A stretch of 64,000 bases of DNA from Ferriphaselus amnicola (GCF_000974685.2 NZ_AP018738.1:1054001-1118000); one strand, 5' to 3'. Counted from the stretch's first letter, positions 28,535 through 38,199 are shown. The notes: generated by a model not told the origin, from the letters alone. Made by a program: numbers and translations.

Positions 28535-29989
28535 TCACGTTCGCATCATAGCGAGGGCGCAGAGTAGGGTCGTTTCGATCAGGCTGTCAATATCGGTGCT
28601 ATTCGTACGATGGTTGACGATGGCGGCGCGTATCGCTAACGCTCCATTTAGTGTCGTGGTCGAGGGAGCGACGCGCCCTGATTCCTGTAGCCGAATGGCA
28701 AGCTCAGCATTGAGCCGATTCAAGCTGGCCGTATCGGAATTCGGGAAACGATAGCGGAAGCACACAACATTGAGCGCAACGGGCGCTAACAGCTCCAGTT
28801 GCGGCGTGGCCGCGATCCGTTCTGCTAAGTGATTTGCCAGCATGCAGGTACCGGAGATCATCTCTCCCAGTTGGGCTGCGCCGTAAGTTTTCAGTGTGAA
28901 CCAGACCTTGAGTGCGCGAAACCCTCGCGACAGATCCGGGCCGAAATCGCAGGGCCAAGGTGAATTGGCGGCGATTCCACGCGTCTCTCGGCGCAAATAG
29001 GCGGCAGGCGAGGCAAAGGTGTGGCGATGCAGCTCAGCGTCGCGCACCAGAATGAAACCCGCATCGTAGGGGGCTTGTCCCCATTTGTGGAAATCGAAGG
29101 CGATGGAGTCGGCTCGGTTTATGCCGGCTAGACGTGGCGCGATGTCGGGTGACAACATGCCGAGCGCTCCTAATGCTCCGTCGATGTGCAGCCACAGTTT
29201 TTCACGTTGGGCGATGTCGGCGATCGTGTCCAGATCGTCGATCGCGCCGACATCCACCGTGCCCGAAGTTGCGGCGATGAAGAACGGCGTCAGCCCAGCC
29301 GCGCGGTCGGCGGCGATGGCTTGCTCCAGTGCGGCGGTGTTCATTTGGAACTGAGCGTTCAGCGGGATCAGCCGCAGGGCGGCACTGCCGATGCCAGCCA
29401 ACTCCATGGCCTGAGTGATGCAGCCGTGTGCCCCCGCCGAGGTGTAGGCGACAAGTTGATGATTCTTTAAGCCATCTATACGCACAGCCTCGCCCAGCGC
29501 GGAGGTTCGTGCCACCAGCAAGGCGATAAAATTTGCCAATGAAGCGCCGGTGACAAACAAGCCGCTGGCCGTTTTAGGAAATCCGAAAAGTTCGCGTACC
29601 CAATGCAGGATCTGTTTTTCTACCTCGATGGGCATTTGGTCACGTCCGCCTAGATTGGCATTTAGTCCTGCCGCCAGCATCTCGGCGACCATGCCCACCG
29701 GTGTACCTCCGCCATGCACCCAGCCCATAAAACCTGGATGTGCATTGCCGACGGCATAGGGCAGGACTTCCTGCATGAAGCGCTGATGGACCTCGGAAAG
29801 TTCGGCAGGTTGTTGCGGTAGAGGCTCACGGAAGCCTGCTCTCAGCTCCGCGGGGATGGGTTGCCACACTGACCGCTCGCGTAGATGCGCCTGATAGTCC
29901 AGCATATCGTCTAGCATTTGGTGCGACTGGGCGCGGAAAGTATCCCAGTCTTCGGGGTCGAGCGAGTGACTGTTGTGTTCGTTGTTCAT
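28535..29989 (-). CDS. Group II PLP-dependent amino-acid decarboxylase
   Basis: 484 residues of the aromatic-L-amino-acid/glutamate decarboxylase superfamily. Visible are HPGFMGWVHGGGTPVGM near the start, the stacking His in SAGAHGCITQ, the LWLHIDGALGA Asp (about residue 270) that contacts the PLP ring nitrogen, and the Schiff-base Lys in FDFHKWGQAPYD (about residue 302). Aromatic, glutamate, diaminobutyrate or cysteine-sulfinate substrates are all possible. First gene of the three-gene set; 18 bases separate it from the ATP-grasp gene. Confidence 0.88.
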   Translation of the reverse strand: MNNEHNSHSLDPEDWDTFRAQSHQMLDDMLDYQAHLRERSVWQPIPAELRAGFREPLPQQPAELSEVHQRFMQEVLPYAVGNAHPGFMGWVHGGGTPVGMVAEMLAAGLNANLGGRDQMPIEVEKQILHWVRELFGFPKTASGLFVTGASLANFIALLVARTSALGEAVRIDGLKNHQLVAYTSAGAHGCITQAMELAGIGSAALRLIPLNAQFQMNTAALEQAIAADRAAGLTPFFIAATSGTVDVGAIDDLDTIADIAQREKLWLHIDGALGALGMLSPDIAPRLAGINRADSIAFDFHKWGQAPYDAGFILVRDAELHRHTFASPAAYLRRETRGIAANSPWPCDFGPDLSRGFRALKVWFTLKTYGAAQLGEMISGTCMLANHLAERIAATPQLELLAPVALNVVCFRYRFPNSDTASLNRLNAELAIRLQESGRVAPSTTTLNGALAIRAAIVNHRTNSTDIDSLIETTLLCALAMMRT

Positions 29990-30019
29990 AGGGCGGGATG
30001 CTACGCGAATGCGCCGTCC

Positions 30020-30724
30020 TCAGGTAGCGTCACCCCGCAGATATTGTTGGCGGCGTGCTTCGGGGAAGCGTTCGATGGCGTAGCGCAGCAGCGTGCGCGG
30101 CAGGGTGTGCTGACGCGGGAGCAGGAATGCTTCCTCGACTGCCTGATCACGTTTGCCCACCTCGCGCAACATCCAGCCCACCGCCTTGTGCATCAGATCG
30201 TGAGTATCGCCGCAGAGCAGGGCGGCGAGGCGTAAGGTGTCGTCGAACTGGTTCAGGCGGATGAAGTGAAAGGTGGCGATGATGGCGATGCGCCGCTCCC
30301 ACAACGAGTCAGAAGCCGCTAGCTCATACAAGCGACTGCGCGGCTTGTCCGCCAAGTAATGGCCGACGATGTGTGGTGCCGAAACATCTACTAAATCCCA
30401 GTTGTTGATGTGATGAGTATGGTTTAGGTAGGTATCGTAAGCTTCTGATCTATAAGCTTCTGATCCGCGAAGATAGCACTGCATCAGCAACAGCAGCGCA
30501 AACAACCGCTCTTCGTGAAACTCCGAAACTAGCAGCGCTTTAATCACTTCCAGATTGGTATCTCGATGCTGCTTCGCCAGCACCCGCAACACCGGTACCT
30601 TGATGCCTAGGAACTGATCTCCGGCGCCGTATTCTCCGGGGCCAGTCTTGAAAAAGCGTTGCTGAATAGTGGCGACCTCAGGTGAGGCGAGCGAGCGTAG
30701 AAGCGCACTGAGAGAGTTAGGCAT
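30020..30724 (-). CDS. AlkD-like DNA alkylation repair protein
   Basis: A HEAT-repeat DNA glycosylase of the AlkC/AlkD type that removes N3/N7-alkylated purines. The NNWDLVDVSAPHIVG motif and repeated helical pairs cover the whole protein; about 234 residues, as usual. The chosen ATG (Met-Pro-Asn) overlaps the preceding GGDEF gene by 8 bases; another ATG is four codons upstream. Its place at the end of a signalling operon may be accidental. Confidence 0.85.
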   Translation of the reverse strand: MPNSLSALLRSLASPEVATIQQRFFKTGPGEYGAGDQFLGIKVPVLRVLAKQHRDTNLEVIKALLVSEFHEERLFALLLLMQCYLRGSEAYRSEAYDTYLNHTHHINNWDLVDVSAPHIVGHYLADKPRSRLYELAASDSLWERRIAIIATFHFIRLNQFDDTLRLAALLCGDTHDLMHKAVGWMLREVGKRDQAVEEAFLLPRQHTLPRTLLRYAIERFPEARRQQYLRGDAT

Positions 30725-32102
30725 TGTTATTTTCATTTAAACGAATCTGATTCCGGCCATTCTGTTTGGCTTGATACATTGCCGTGTCAGCCGAGATCAT
30801 GATTTCCTCGGCGAGTACATCATGATCCATGAATAAGGTAATGCCGATGCTGGATGAGCAATGGTGTTCGATGTGAACTCGGGTACCGTCCTCTTTGATC
30901 TGCGTGAGGAAATAGTTCTGCTCTAACGCGGCACGGATCTTTTCTGCAACGAAGTGTGCTTGCTCGGTCGATGCGCCATACTCTGCGCTCAACTCATTCA
31001 ATAAAACGACGAACTCGTCACCTCCGAAGCGCGCCACGGTGTCCATTTCTCGCAGGCAGTTGCTGATGCGCTGGGCCGCTTCAATCAATAGCAGATCGCC
31101 CGCCGCATGGCCGTATAGATCATTGATCGGCTTGAAGTTATCCAGATCGAGGAACATCAAGGCTCCATAGATCCCTGACCGCTTGCTGGCTGCCATGCTT
31201 TGAGCTAGACGATCCTCAAGCAGGCGACGGTTGGGTAAGTGGGTCAGCGTATCGTAGAAGGCAAGCTCTCGTAGCTGCTGAGTGGCATCATCGATCCGAC
31301 TTTGCATCAGGTCTCGCTCGGTGCGAAGCTCCGAGGTCATTTGGTTGATTCCATCCGTCAGAGTACACAGTTCAGTGATACAACTGGATAAGTTGACTCG
31401 GCTATCCAGATTGCCACTACCTATGGCTTTGATCGCATGGCTTAACTGCTCTACGGGAGTGGTGATGCGTCGATTGGCCAGCAAGGTCAGGAAATAGGTA
31501 AAGATGATGAATATCAGGCTGGCAGATATCGAGATCCAAAGTAATTTCGACTTAAGACGCTCGGTACTGTACTTACTTAGCTGTACCAAAACGGTTCCCA
31601 CCTGACGATAACTGTTCTTGGACTCAAGACTATCGAGCATGATCTGAGAGCCTAGAATCGGCTGGTAAATCAGAATAATCTTTCCATTGTCGTGAACGGG
31701 ATCATAGTAATCGACATGTTGAAGTAACTCCTGTGCCGGTGGCTTGCTTGTGTCAGCCGGAATGACAACTGCGTTCCCAGCAGGATTCGCCAAGGCGCGC
31801 CTGAGGTCTGTTAACACAGTGAAATTGTCATCCAAGATCATGATGCTGACGACATCTGGTTCCAGTAGCGTTTTTTCGGCTAGTTCACGTAGCGCTTCTT
31901 TATTACGGGAAAAAACGCCATATTCGCTACCTGCAGCGATTTGTCGAGCAATCAACTTACCTCGTTGAATAAGATCGCTATCTAAATCTTTGAACCGATC
32001 ATTCAGGTAAAAGGTTTCCATACCGATCGCCATGATGAGTAGCGGAAACAACGATAGCCAAGCTACATGCCGGCCTATACTGTGCTTCGCACCGAACATC
32101 AT
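30717..32102 (-). CDS. Membrane diguanylate cyclase with periplasmic sensor, HAMP and GGDEF
   Basis: 461 residues: membrane helix near 10-28, a periplasmic CHASE8-like sensor (about 30-160), a second helix near 178-200, HAMP (about 200-255), then GGDEF. The active site VARFGGDEFVVLL is intact, with an REMD inhibitory site five residues before it. It overlaps the solute-binding protein gene upstream by 4 bases and belongs to an operon with a TonB receptor. Predicted to make cyclic di-GMP in response to a ligand seen in the periplasm. Confidence 0.9.
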   Translation of the reverse strand: MMFGAKHSIGRHVAWLSLFPLLIMAIGMETFYLNDRFKDLDSDLIQRGKLIARQIAAGSEYGVFSRNKEALRELAEKTLLEPDVVSIMILDDNFTVLTDLRRALANPAGNAVVIPADTSKPPAQELLQHVDYYDPVHDNGKIILIYQPILGSQIMLDSLESKNSYRQVGTVLVQLSKYSTERLKSKLLWISISASLIFIIFTYFLTLLANRRITTPVEQLSHAIKAIGSGNLDSRVNLSSCITELCTLTDGINQMTSELRTERDLMQSRIDDATQQLRELAFYDTLTHLPNRRLLEDRLAQSMAASKRSGIYGALMFLDLDNFKPINDLYGHAAGDLLLIEAAQRISNCLREMDTVARFGGDEFVVLLNELSAEYGASTEQAHFVAEKIRAALEQNYFLTQIKEDGTRVHIEHHCSSSIGITLFMDHDVLAEEIMISADTAMYQAKQNGRNQIRLNENNNA

Positions 32103-33052
32103 GGCTTCACCTGCATTTCTTCGAGCAGCATTTTCAACGATTCGGCGGCCCTTATCCGAATGTTCATGGCTCGCGCAACATCTTGATTGATGTCGATGGA
32201 GTATTGCCGAGAATACTGGGGATCGGGCAAAGTCCGCGATTTAGCAAAGCCCGACGTGATGGCAGCGGCTTGACTGGCTAGTTGCTCCGGCGTAGCGAAC
32301 AAGGAGTATAGAGCACCCGCCTTGACATAGGGCTGCGAGAAGCCGACCAGTGGAATGCCATGTCGATAACTACTCAGCAGGATGTTTCGTATCGTATTGG
32401 GACCGTAGATGAGATTGTCGGGGGTCGCCAGCAAGATATCGCAGTGATCGAGAACCTCTTCCATATCCGTAAACAGCGTGTCGGGCGAGCGCAAGACTTT
32501 GGCAAAGAGCGAGTAGCCTTGAGTGTTTAGCAATCCCTGCAATGTGCGCAAGTCAAGGCGGGATGATTCGGAGTAAAGCACGCCTACTCGTCTTCGCTCC
32601 GGCACGGCGATACGCAGCAGCTCGACCTGACGGCTCCAAGGTTGATCGATGTAGAGGGCCGAGAAGGTTTTGTTTTGCGCGCGCCTTGACTTTACTTCGT
32701 CCTCATACGCATTCCGAGGCACCATGGCGAGTAGCACAGGTGTCGTGGTTGCCGAAAGGCTGACACGTTTGGCGGCTGGCGAGCCCACAGCGATGACCAA
32801 ATCAGCAGTGGACGTTTTATCTGAGTAGTTCTCGATCTTATCGATGACTTCGGTGCGGATTCCACTCGGCAAATTTTGGAGGAAGGTATCTGCAAAGGCT
32901 AAGTAAGGTGCATTGTTCCCACCCAAGACCAGCAATACACGCATCTCTTCCGCTGCCAAGGCAGGAAAGGCTACCAGTGAGAGCAACAGAAAGATCAACC
33001 GCATTCCGAGTCTCATGTGAGCGACGAGTTCGGACATTTTGCCTATCACCAC
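32099..33052 (-). CDS. ABC-type periplasmic solute-binding protein, transporter-less
   Basis: About 300 mature residues after a signal peptide ending at AFPALA-AEE. The fold resembles the ABC_sub_bind/YrhP-like family (LVIAVGSPAAKRV, RRRVGVLYSESS, LLATPDNLIYGPNTIRNILL). No permease or ATPase is encoded nearby. It overlaps both neighbours (TonB receptor upstream, diguanylate cyclase downstream), so it likely passes ligand information to the cyclase. The start is uncertain: ATGs at codons 1, 6, 13 and 17 are possible; codon 13 or 17 would give the most ordinary signal peptide. Confidence 0.8.
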   Translation of the reverse strand: MVIGKMSELVAHMRLGMRLIFLLLSLVAFPALAAEEMRVLLVLGGNNAPYLAFADTFLQNLPSGIRTEVIDKIENYSDKTSTADLVIAVGSPAAKRVSLSATTTPVLLAMVPRNAYEDEVKSRRAQNKTFSALYIDQPWSRQVELLRIAVPERRRVGVLYSESSRLDLRTLQGLLNTQGYSLFAKVLRSPDTLFTDMEEVLDHCDILLATPDNLIYGPNTIRNILLSSYRHGIPLVGFSQPYVKAGALYSLFATPEQLASQAAAITSGFAKSRTLPDPQYSRQYSIDINQDVARAMNIRIRAAESLKMLLEEMQVKP

Positions 33053-33837
33053 TTCAGCGTCAACGTAACGTAGCCACGACGATTGAAGAGATTGTTGGCG
33101 ACGTATTCGGTATAACCCCGATTGAATAGATTCTGGATGACTAGGGCTAACTCTCCCTTACTTTCCCCTCTGATTCGGAAGGGGTGGGCGAGACGCATGT
33201 CGGTGCGCTTTTGCATCATTTGAACATCGGTAGCGCCACGATCAAAAGGTTGCATCATTCCTTGTTGGTAATAGGACGCGCTGAAGATCAGGGCATCATT
33301 CAGACGATGGGAATAAAGCAAACTACCGCTGTTTTTGGGAATACTCGCTGATAGGGCATCATTCGTCCAAGGCGCGGCAGAACGGAACGTACCATATCCA
33401 GCTGCCGCAAGCGCAGGCCCATTGCTGCTTGCCAGCTCGTGGGCGAAGTTGATGGTCAACTCACTGTTCTCATTGAAGCTTTGCTTGATCGTCGCTTCGA
33501 ATCCTTGATACTCGGCAGACATAAGGTTCACAAAGGTCGAGGTGGCACCACTCCAGAAGATTCCATTGGTGACTAAATCACTGAAGATGCGCATATCCAA
33601 TCGGGTCTTGGACTCAACAAATTCGCCGATATAGCCGATCTCTCTGGAGATCAGTCTTTCTGGCCTAATGCCTTGAGAGGTTGCTGTGGCATTCATGACG
33701 AAGAGTTCGCCGGGTTGCACGGCAGGTAGGTTGGTCTCCATCAGCGCTGGGGTGCGATAGGCGACCGATGTGCCCACGCGGAATGTATGGTGCGGCGTGA
33801 AATGGTAATTGAACGCGATGCGAGGAGACAATTTTTC
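33046..33837 (-). pseudogene. TonB-dependent receptor, C-terminal fragment (split by IS)
   Basis: This is the last part of the beta-barrel: the SPRIAFNYHF strand, VGTSVAYRTPALME, several alternating strands and a final aromatic strand ending in LTLKW, as expected for recognition by the Bam machinery. It has no start or signal peptide. Joined to the N-terminal fragment across the IS it continues in the same frame (Ala-Asn-Glu then Lys-Leu-Ser-Pro-Arg), so the gene was intact before insertion. As it stands no functional receptor can be made. Confidence 0.88.
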
Positions 33838-34158
33838 TACAAGGGCTTCCCCGTCATTGCAACTGACCGGTTGGTCTTTAGGTTTTTGTCTCTACTGTTC
33901 TCTTGATCACGTTTGCTGACTTTCGTTGCCGATGCGAGGTGGTGAAGGACTGCCAAACTACAACCGGTCATGTTGAGCCTATTGCTCGGACCCTGATGAA
34001 AGACGCGCGCGGGGGCCTCATTCGTTAGCCGGGTTTGTGTATCTCCCCTGTAAATTGATCAGGTTCACCCCGCGCGGGTCCAACCCGCTCACATCATCGA
34101 CGTTCGTCCTGCCGTGATTCGTTTCCTCCCTTTGCTATAGTCGGTTTTTGCTGGCCGT
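33838..34158 (-). ncRNA. Candidate bridge/seek RNA region of the IS
   Basis: The 321 bases after the transposase stop are non-coding and GC-structured, including GGGTTGGACCCGCGCGGG, which can fold back. IS1111-type elements are known to make a guide RNA from this end that selects target and donor sites. Within it, GCTAACGAATGA (34029 down to 34018) equals the junction at the transposase-side end of the IS: nine bases of flanking target (GCTAACGAA) plus the three terminal IS bases. That is the expected property of a guide segment. RNA ends, folding and expression are not known; this is inference from position and the match. Confidence 0.55.
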
Positions 34159-35184
34159 TCAGGCTGCATCGGCGGTGAGCCGGAACGCTTCGCCGTAGGT
34201 CAGCACCGCCCAGCACAGTCGGGCATTCTTGGCGGCGATGGCAATGGTGGCGCGCCAGTAGCCACGTCGCTCGACGAGGGCTCTGGCCCAGCGACTGTGG
34301 CGATCTTGTTTGTCTCCGAGGCTGTTGAGCACGGCGCGCGCACCCAGCACCAGTAAACTTCGCAGGTAGCCGTCGCCGGCTTTGGTGATGCGTCCGAGCC
34401 TAGCTTTGCCGCCGCTGCTGTATTGGCCGGGAACCAGACCGAGCCAAGCCGCCAACTGGCGGCCATGCTTGAAGTCGTGGCCGTGACCGATGCTGGCGAC
34501 AAGTGCAGTGGCGCTGGTCGGGCCGATGCCCGGCAGTTGCATCAGGCGGCGGCAGCGGTCGTCTGCGCGTGCCGATTCGGCCATGGCGCGGTCGTATTCG
34601 TGGATGCGTTCGTCCAGCCGGTCGGCGTGCTCAAGCATGTCGCCCACACAGCGGTTGGCCCAGCTTGGTAGGTCTTCCAGATGTGCACCGATCTCTCGCC
34701 GCAGGCGTTCGACCTTTTGCGGCAGGATGATGCCGAACTCGGCAATCAATCCGCGTATCCGGTTGTACAACGCGGTCCGTTCTTCGACGAACCCCTGCCG
34801 GGTGCGGTGCAGGGTAAGGGTGGCTTGCTGGTGTTCGTCCTTGATCGGCACAAATCGCATCTGTGGGCGGGTGACGGCTTCGCAGATGGCGGCAGCATCC
34901 GCCGCATCATTCTTGCCGCGCTTCCCGCTCATCCGGTACGGCGTGACGAACTTCGGCGCAATCAGCCGCACGGTGTGACCAAACTGCCGGAACTGCCGCG
35001 CCCAGTGATGCGCGCCCGTGCAGGCTTCCATGCCGATCACGCATGGCGGCAACTGGGCAATCAGTGGCAACAACTGATCTCGCGACACCTTCGGCTTGAC
35101 CAACTCGGCTCGTCCAGCCTCATTAACGCCATGAACTGCAAAAACATTCTTGGCAAGATCGATCCCAATCGTGATAATGCTCAT
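34159..35184 (-). CDS. IS110/IS1111-family transposase (DEDD)
   Basis: 341 residues. The RuvC-like DEDD catalytic set is complete: Asp9 in GIDLAK, Glu53 in GMEACTGAHHWAR, Asp93 and Asp96 in KNDAADAAAI. The C-terminal Transposase_20 domain has PGIGPTSATAL and the serine of QYSSGGKARLG (about 256-257) thought to act as nucleophile. Starts with ATG after AGGAGGGG. A truncated copy near 62 kb differs in only one of the first 81 residues (Val to Ile), so movement is recent. Confidence 0.95.
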   Translation of the reverse strand: MSIITIGIDLAKNVFAVHGVNEAGRAELVKPKVSRDQLLPLIAQLPPCVIGMEACTGAHHWARQFRQFGHTVRLIAPKFVTPYRMSGKRGKNDAADAAAICEAVTRPQMRFVPIKDEHQQATLTLHRTRQGFVEERTALYNRIRGLIAEFGIILPQKVERLRREIGAHLEDLPSWANRCVGDMLEHADRLDERIHEYDRAMAESARADDRCRRLMQLPGIGPTSATALVASIGHGHDFKHGRQLAAWLGLVPGQYSSGGKARLGRITKAGDGYLRSLLVLGARAVLNSLGDKQDRHSRWARALVERRGYWRATIAIAAKNARLCWAVLTYGEAFRLTADAA

Positions 35185-35294
35185 GACTTTCCCCTCCTGT
35201 TCGGTTTAGATGAAAACGTCCATTTCCATCTTGGCACTTTTGATGCCGTTCGCGGTAACTTCACCGCTCCTTCGGGACGGGGAAGTCCCTTTCA

Positions 35295-36542
35295 TTCGTT
35301 AGCTAAGCGATCACGCTCATACATTCCACCGGTGTTGATCAGCAAACTAGGCGTGATTCGCCATTCATCATGGGCGAATACTCGCCATTCAGCGGAATTG
35401 ATCGATGAGGACGCCGCAGGGGCGATAGGAGCTAGGCTGCTGAGTTGACTCGCTACTTGGTCATAACGATAACCTGCACCATAGACCAGCCGATTGGCTG
35501 GCGTAAGTGCCACCGTATGCTGCACCTCGATCTCATCCCGTGCGCTGTTCACAGACTGACGTATCGATTGGGGTATCAACGCGGTCAGGAAGTCTTCATG
35601 CTGATCATAACGGATGTGGTTGTAACGCAGACTCAGCTCCGAGTTGTCCGCCAGCAATCTAGTCCATCCCAGTTGCAGAAAACCTGAGTTCGCATACAAG
35701 TCATGTATCGGATTCGATAGGCTGTCTGTCCAGCCCACATTTTTTACGTTGTGGTTGTAGCCGAGCTGAAGATCGAAATTATCGACAGCATTCGGATGGT
35801 AGTCCGCACGATAGTTCAACATGCGTGACCGATTGTCATCGAAGCTATTATTGAGCGTACCGATTCCGATGAAAGCTGGATTAGTCTGATTGCCCGGCTG
35901 AGAATTAAGGTTATCGAACCCATGATCGGAAATGCTGGCGAGACTCACGCGGTAGTCGAGCATTTCACCGCGTTTTCCGAACCGCGCGATCACATCGTTT
36001 ACACCTTTGTCGCCACGCCTGACCGAAACGGTCGCGCCATTCACATCTCCTGCACCCTGAGTGATGATGTTAATCACACCTTGCGTCGAATTGGCACCAT
36101 GTGAAGCTGCCGCCGGGCCGCGTATCACTTCGATCCGCTCAATGTCATCCATAGTGATTGGCAAGGTGGACCAATCCACCATACTTAACGGTGGCATATA
36201 GACGCTTCTGCCATCGATCAACACTTGCATGGAGCGTGCGTACTGATCGGGTGATCCGTGATAGCCGACAAAAGCGTGATTGCCCTTGTAGTAGCTGACG
36301 TACATACCAGGAACCAGCTTGAATAGATCCGGAATGGAGCGAAAGCCAGATGCATCGATCATTTTCCGATCAATGACCGTCATCGCATTCGGGGCTTCAG
36401 ACAAAGGCTGAGTCAGGCGAGATGCACTTAGAACGACCGGTAGTTCCTGATAGTAATCCAGCTCGTTTGGCGCTTCAGTTGCATAGGCTTTTCCACTGCA
36501 AATGAGTGTAAGCAGAGCAATGGCAAGAGGCCTGAGTTTCAT
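35295..36542 (-). pseudogene. TonB-dependent receptor, N-terminal fragment (split by IS)
   Basis: Signal peptide (about residues 1-21), then a plug domain with LPVVLSASRLTQPLSEAPNA, the VLIDGRSVY strand and IERIEVIRGPAAASHGANST, followed by the first half of the barrel. The strand read-through ends with LANE and then a stop created by the IS. With the C-terminal fragment the gene would encode about 678 residues, a normal FepA/BtuB-like receptor. It heads an operon with a solute-binding protein and a diguanylate cyclase. Substrate unknown; siderophore, cobalamin or other metal complexes are typical. Confidence 0.9.
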
Positions 36543-36632
36543 GTTTCCTTTATGGTTGCAGGCAGGAAAGATTGCAGATTAGAAAGAAACGACATCAGTT
36601 ATTTCGTCAGCGAAGAACAATACTTTAGCAGT

Positions 36633-38129
36633 TTACCTGCGTCCGCCCAAAAGCGATCCTAGCACCCCGCGTATCAACTGCCTCCCGACTTCTGAGCCTA
36701 TCGTCCTAGCTGCACTTTTCAAGATGGCTTCGCCCACACTTTGCGGTTGACGACCAGAGCGGCGAGGAGTGCTGGAATCGTTGCCAAAGATGCCACCCAG
36801 CATACCGCCGAGACCACTTTCTTGTTGGGCAGGGGCAGCCTGATCGGCTTGGGCCGCGCGGCCTTTGATGAGTTCGTAGGCAGATTCGCGGTCGATGGCG
36901 GCTTCGTAATGCCCAGCGAGCAGTGAGGATTGGATGACTTTCTGGCGCTCGGCGGCGGTGAGTGGGCCGATCTGGGCTTGCGGCGGGACGATGAAAGCCC
37001 GTTCGACCACGGTGGGGCGGCCTTTTTCGTCCAGCAGCGACACCAGCGCTTCGCCCACGCCGAGTTCGGTGATGGCGGCTTGTTCGTCCAGTTCGGGGTT
37101 GTCGCGCATGGTCTCGGCGGCGGCGCGCACGGCTTTCTGATCGCGCACCGAGAAGGCGCGAAGGGCGTGCTGTACGCGGTTGCCGAGCTGCGATAGCACC
37201 TTGTCTGGCACGTCGGCTGGATTCTGAGTGACGAAATACACGCCTACGCCCTTGGAGCGGATCAGGCGTACCACTTGCTCGACCTTGTCCAGCAGGATGG
37301 CAGGTGCGTCGTTGAACAACAGATGCGCCTCGTCGAAGAAGAACACTAGACGTGGTTTTTCCAGATCGCCCGCTTCCGGCAGGTTTTCGTACAGCTCGGA
37401 CAGCAGCCAGAGCAGCAGGGTGGAATAGACTTTGGGCGAGTTCATCAGCTTGTCGGCAGCGAGGATGTTGATCATGCCGAAGCCTTGACGGTCGGTCTGC
37501 ATCAAGTCATCGATGTTCAGCATTGGCTCGCCGAAGAAGGCTTCTGCGCCCTGATGCTCCAGTTCCAACAAGCCGCGCTGGATGGCGCCGACGCTGGCGG
37601 TAGAGATGTTGCCGTATTCGCTGGTGAACGATTTTGCATTCTCGCCCACATACTGAATCATCGCGCGCAAGTCTTTGAAGTCAAGCAGCATCATGCCATT
37701 GTCGTCGGCAATCTTGAATGCCATTGTGAGCACGCCTTGCTGTACTTCGTTCAGATTCAACATGCGTCCCAGCAACAACGGGCCCATGTCCGAGATGGTG
37801 GCGCGCACTGGGTGGCCTTGCTCACCGGAGACGTCCCAGAATGTCACTGGGTAGGCGCGGTTCGTGTAGTCCTCAAGCTGAAGTTGTTCGACGCGCGCCT
37901 CGACCTTGGCATTGCCGCCGCCCACCTTAGCCAAGCCGGAGAGGTCGCCCTTGATGTCGGATAGGAACACTGGCACACCGATGCGGGAAAACGATTCCGC
38001 CAGCGATTGCAGGGTGACGGTCTTGCCCGTGCCAGTCGCGCCGGTGATGAGTCCATGGCGGTTGGCCATCTGCGGTAACAGCACGAGTTCGTGGTCGGAA
38101 TTCTTGGCGATCAGCAGCGGTTCGGTCAT
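36633..38129 (-). CDS. HerA/YjgR-like ATPase (DUF853)
   Basis: 498 residues from the preferred ATG. Walker [13 protein letters not shown] follows NRHGLITG near the start; Walker B is [12 protein letters not shown], with a downstream [12 protein letters not shown] and arginine-finger region. The family is related to HerA/FtsK-type hexameric DNA translocases; E. coli YjgR is its best-known member and has no firm role. The chosen start (MTEPLLIAK) matches the usual family beginning; an ATG 51 bases upstream is in frame. The C-terminal tail is Gly/Ser/Arg-rich. Confidence 0.88.
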   Translation of the reverse strand: MTEPLLIAKNSDHELVLLPQMANRHGLITGATGTGKTVTLQSLAESFSRIGVPVFLSDIKGDLSGLAKVGGGNAKVEARVEQLQLEDYTNRAYPVTFWDVSGEQGHPVRATISDMGPLLLGRMLNLNEVQQGVLTMAFKIADDNGMMLLDFKDLRAMIQYVGENAKSFTSEYGNISTASVGAIQRGLLELEHQGAEAFFGEPMLNIDDLMQTDRQGFGMINILAADKLMNSPKVYSTLLLWLLSELYENLPEAGDLEKPRLVFFFDEAHLLFNDAPAILLDKVEQVVRLIRSKGVGVYFVTQNPADVPDKVLSQLGNRVQHALRAFSVRDQKAVRAAAETMRDNPELDEQAAITELGVGEALVSLLDEKGRPTVVERAFIVPPQAQIGPLTAAERQKVIQSSLLAGHYEAAIDRESAYELIKGRAAQADQAAPAQQESGLGGMLGGIFGNDSSTPRRSGRQPQSVGEAILKSAARTIGSEVGRQLIRGVLGSLLGGRR

Positions 38130-38199
38130 GGCAGCAGGGCGTTTGGGTTGGAATGCCGAAAATGATACCATTGCGCGCAATTATTGAACGGAGAGCATC

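Larger units (their letters stand above)
33838..35294 (-). mobile_element. Intact IS1111-type (IS110 family) element inserted in a TonB receptor gene
   Basis: About 1457 bp. Near-perfect subterminal inverted repeats (AAGGGCTTCCCCGTC at one end, AAGGGACTTCCCCGTC at the other, one base indel) each lie 3 bases from the tip. One transposase gene, a 110-bp 5' region and a 321-bp 3' non-coding region are present. Three bases, TTC on the plus strand, occur at both junctions, and removing the element restores the host frame. Subterminal repeats, long 3' non-coding region and insertion beside an attC-like GTTAG core fit the IS1111-attC group, known to target integron cassette sites. Confidence 0.88.

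Noticed and set aside
33885-33905. GTAGA word in the IS 3' region as a second guide half matching the other junction
   Set aside because: Only five bases match, which is expected by chance in 321 bases.
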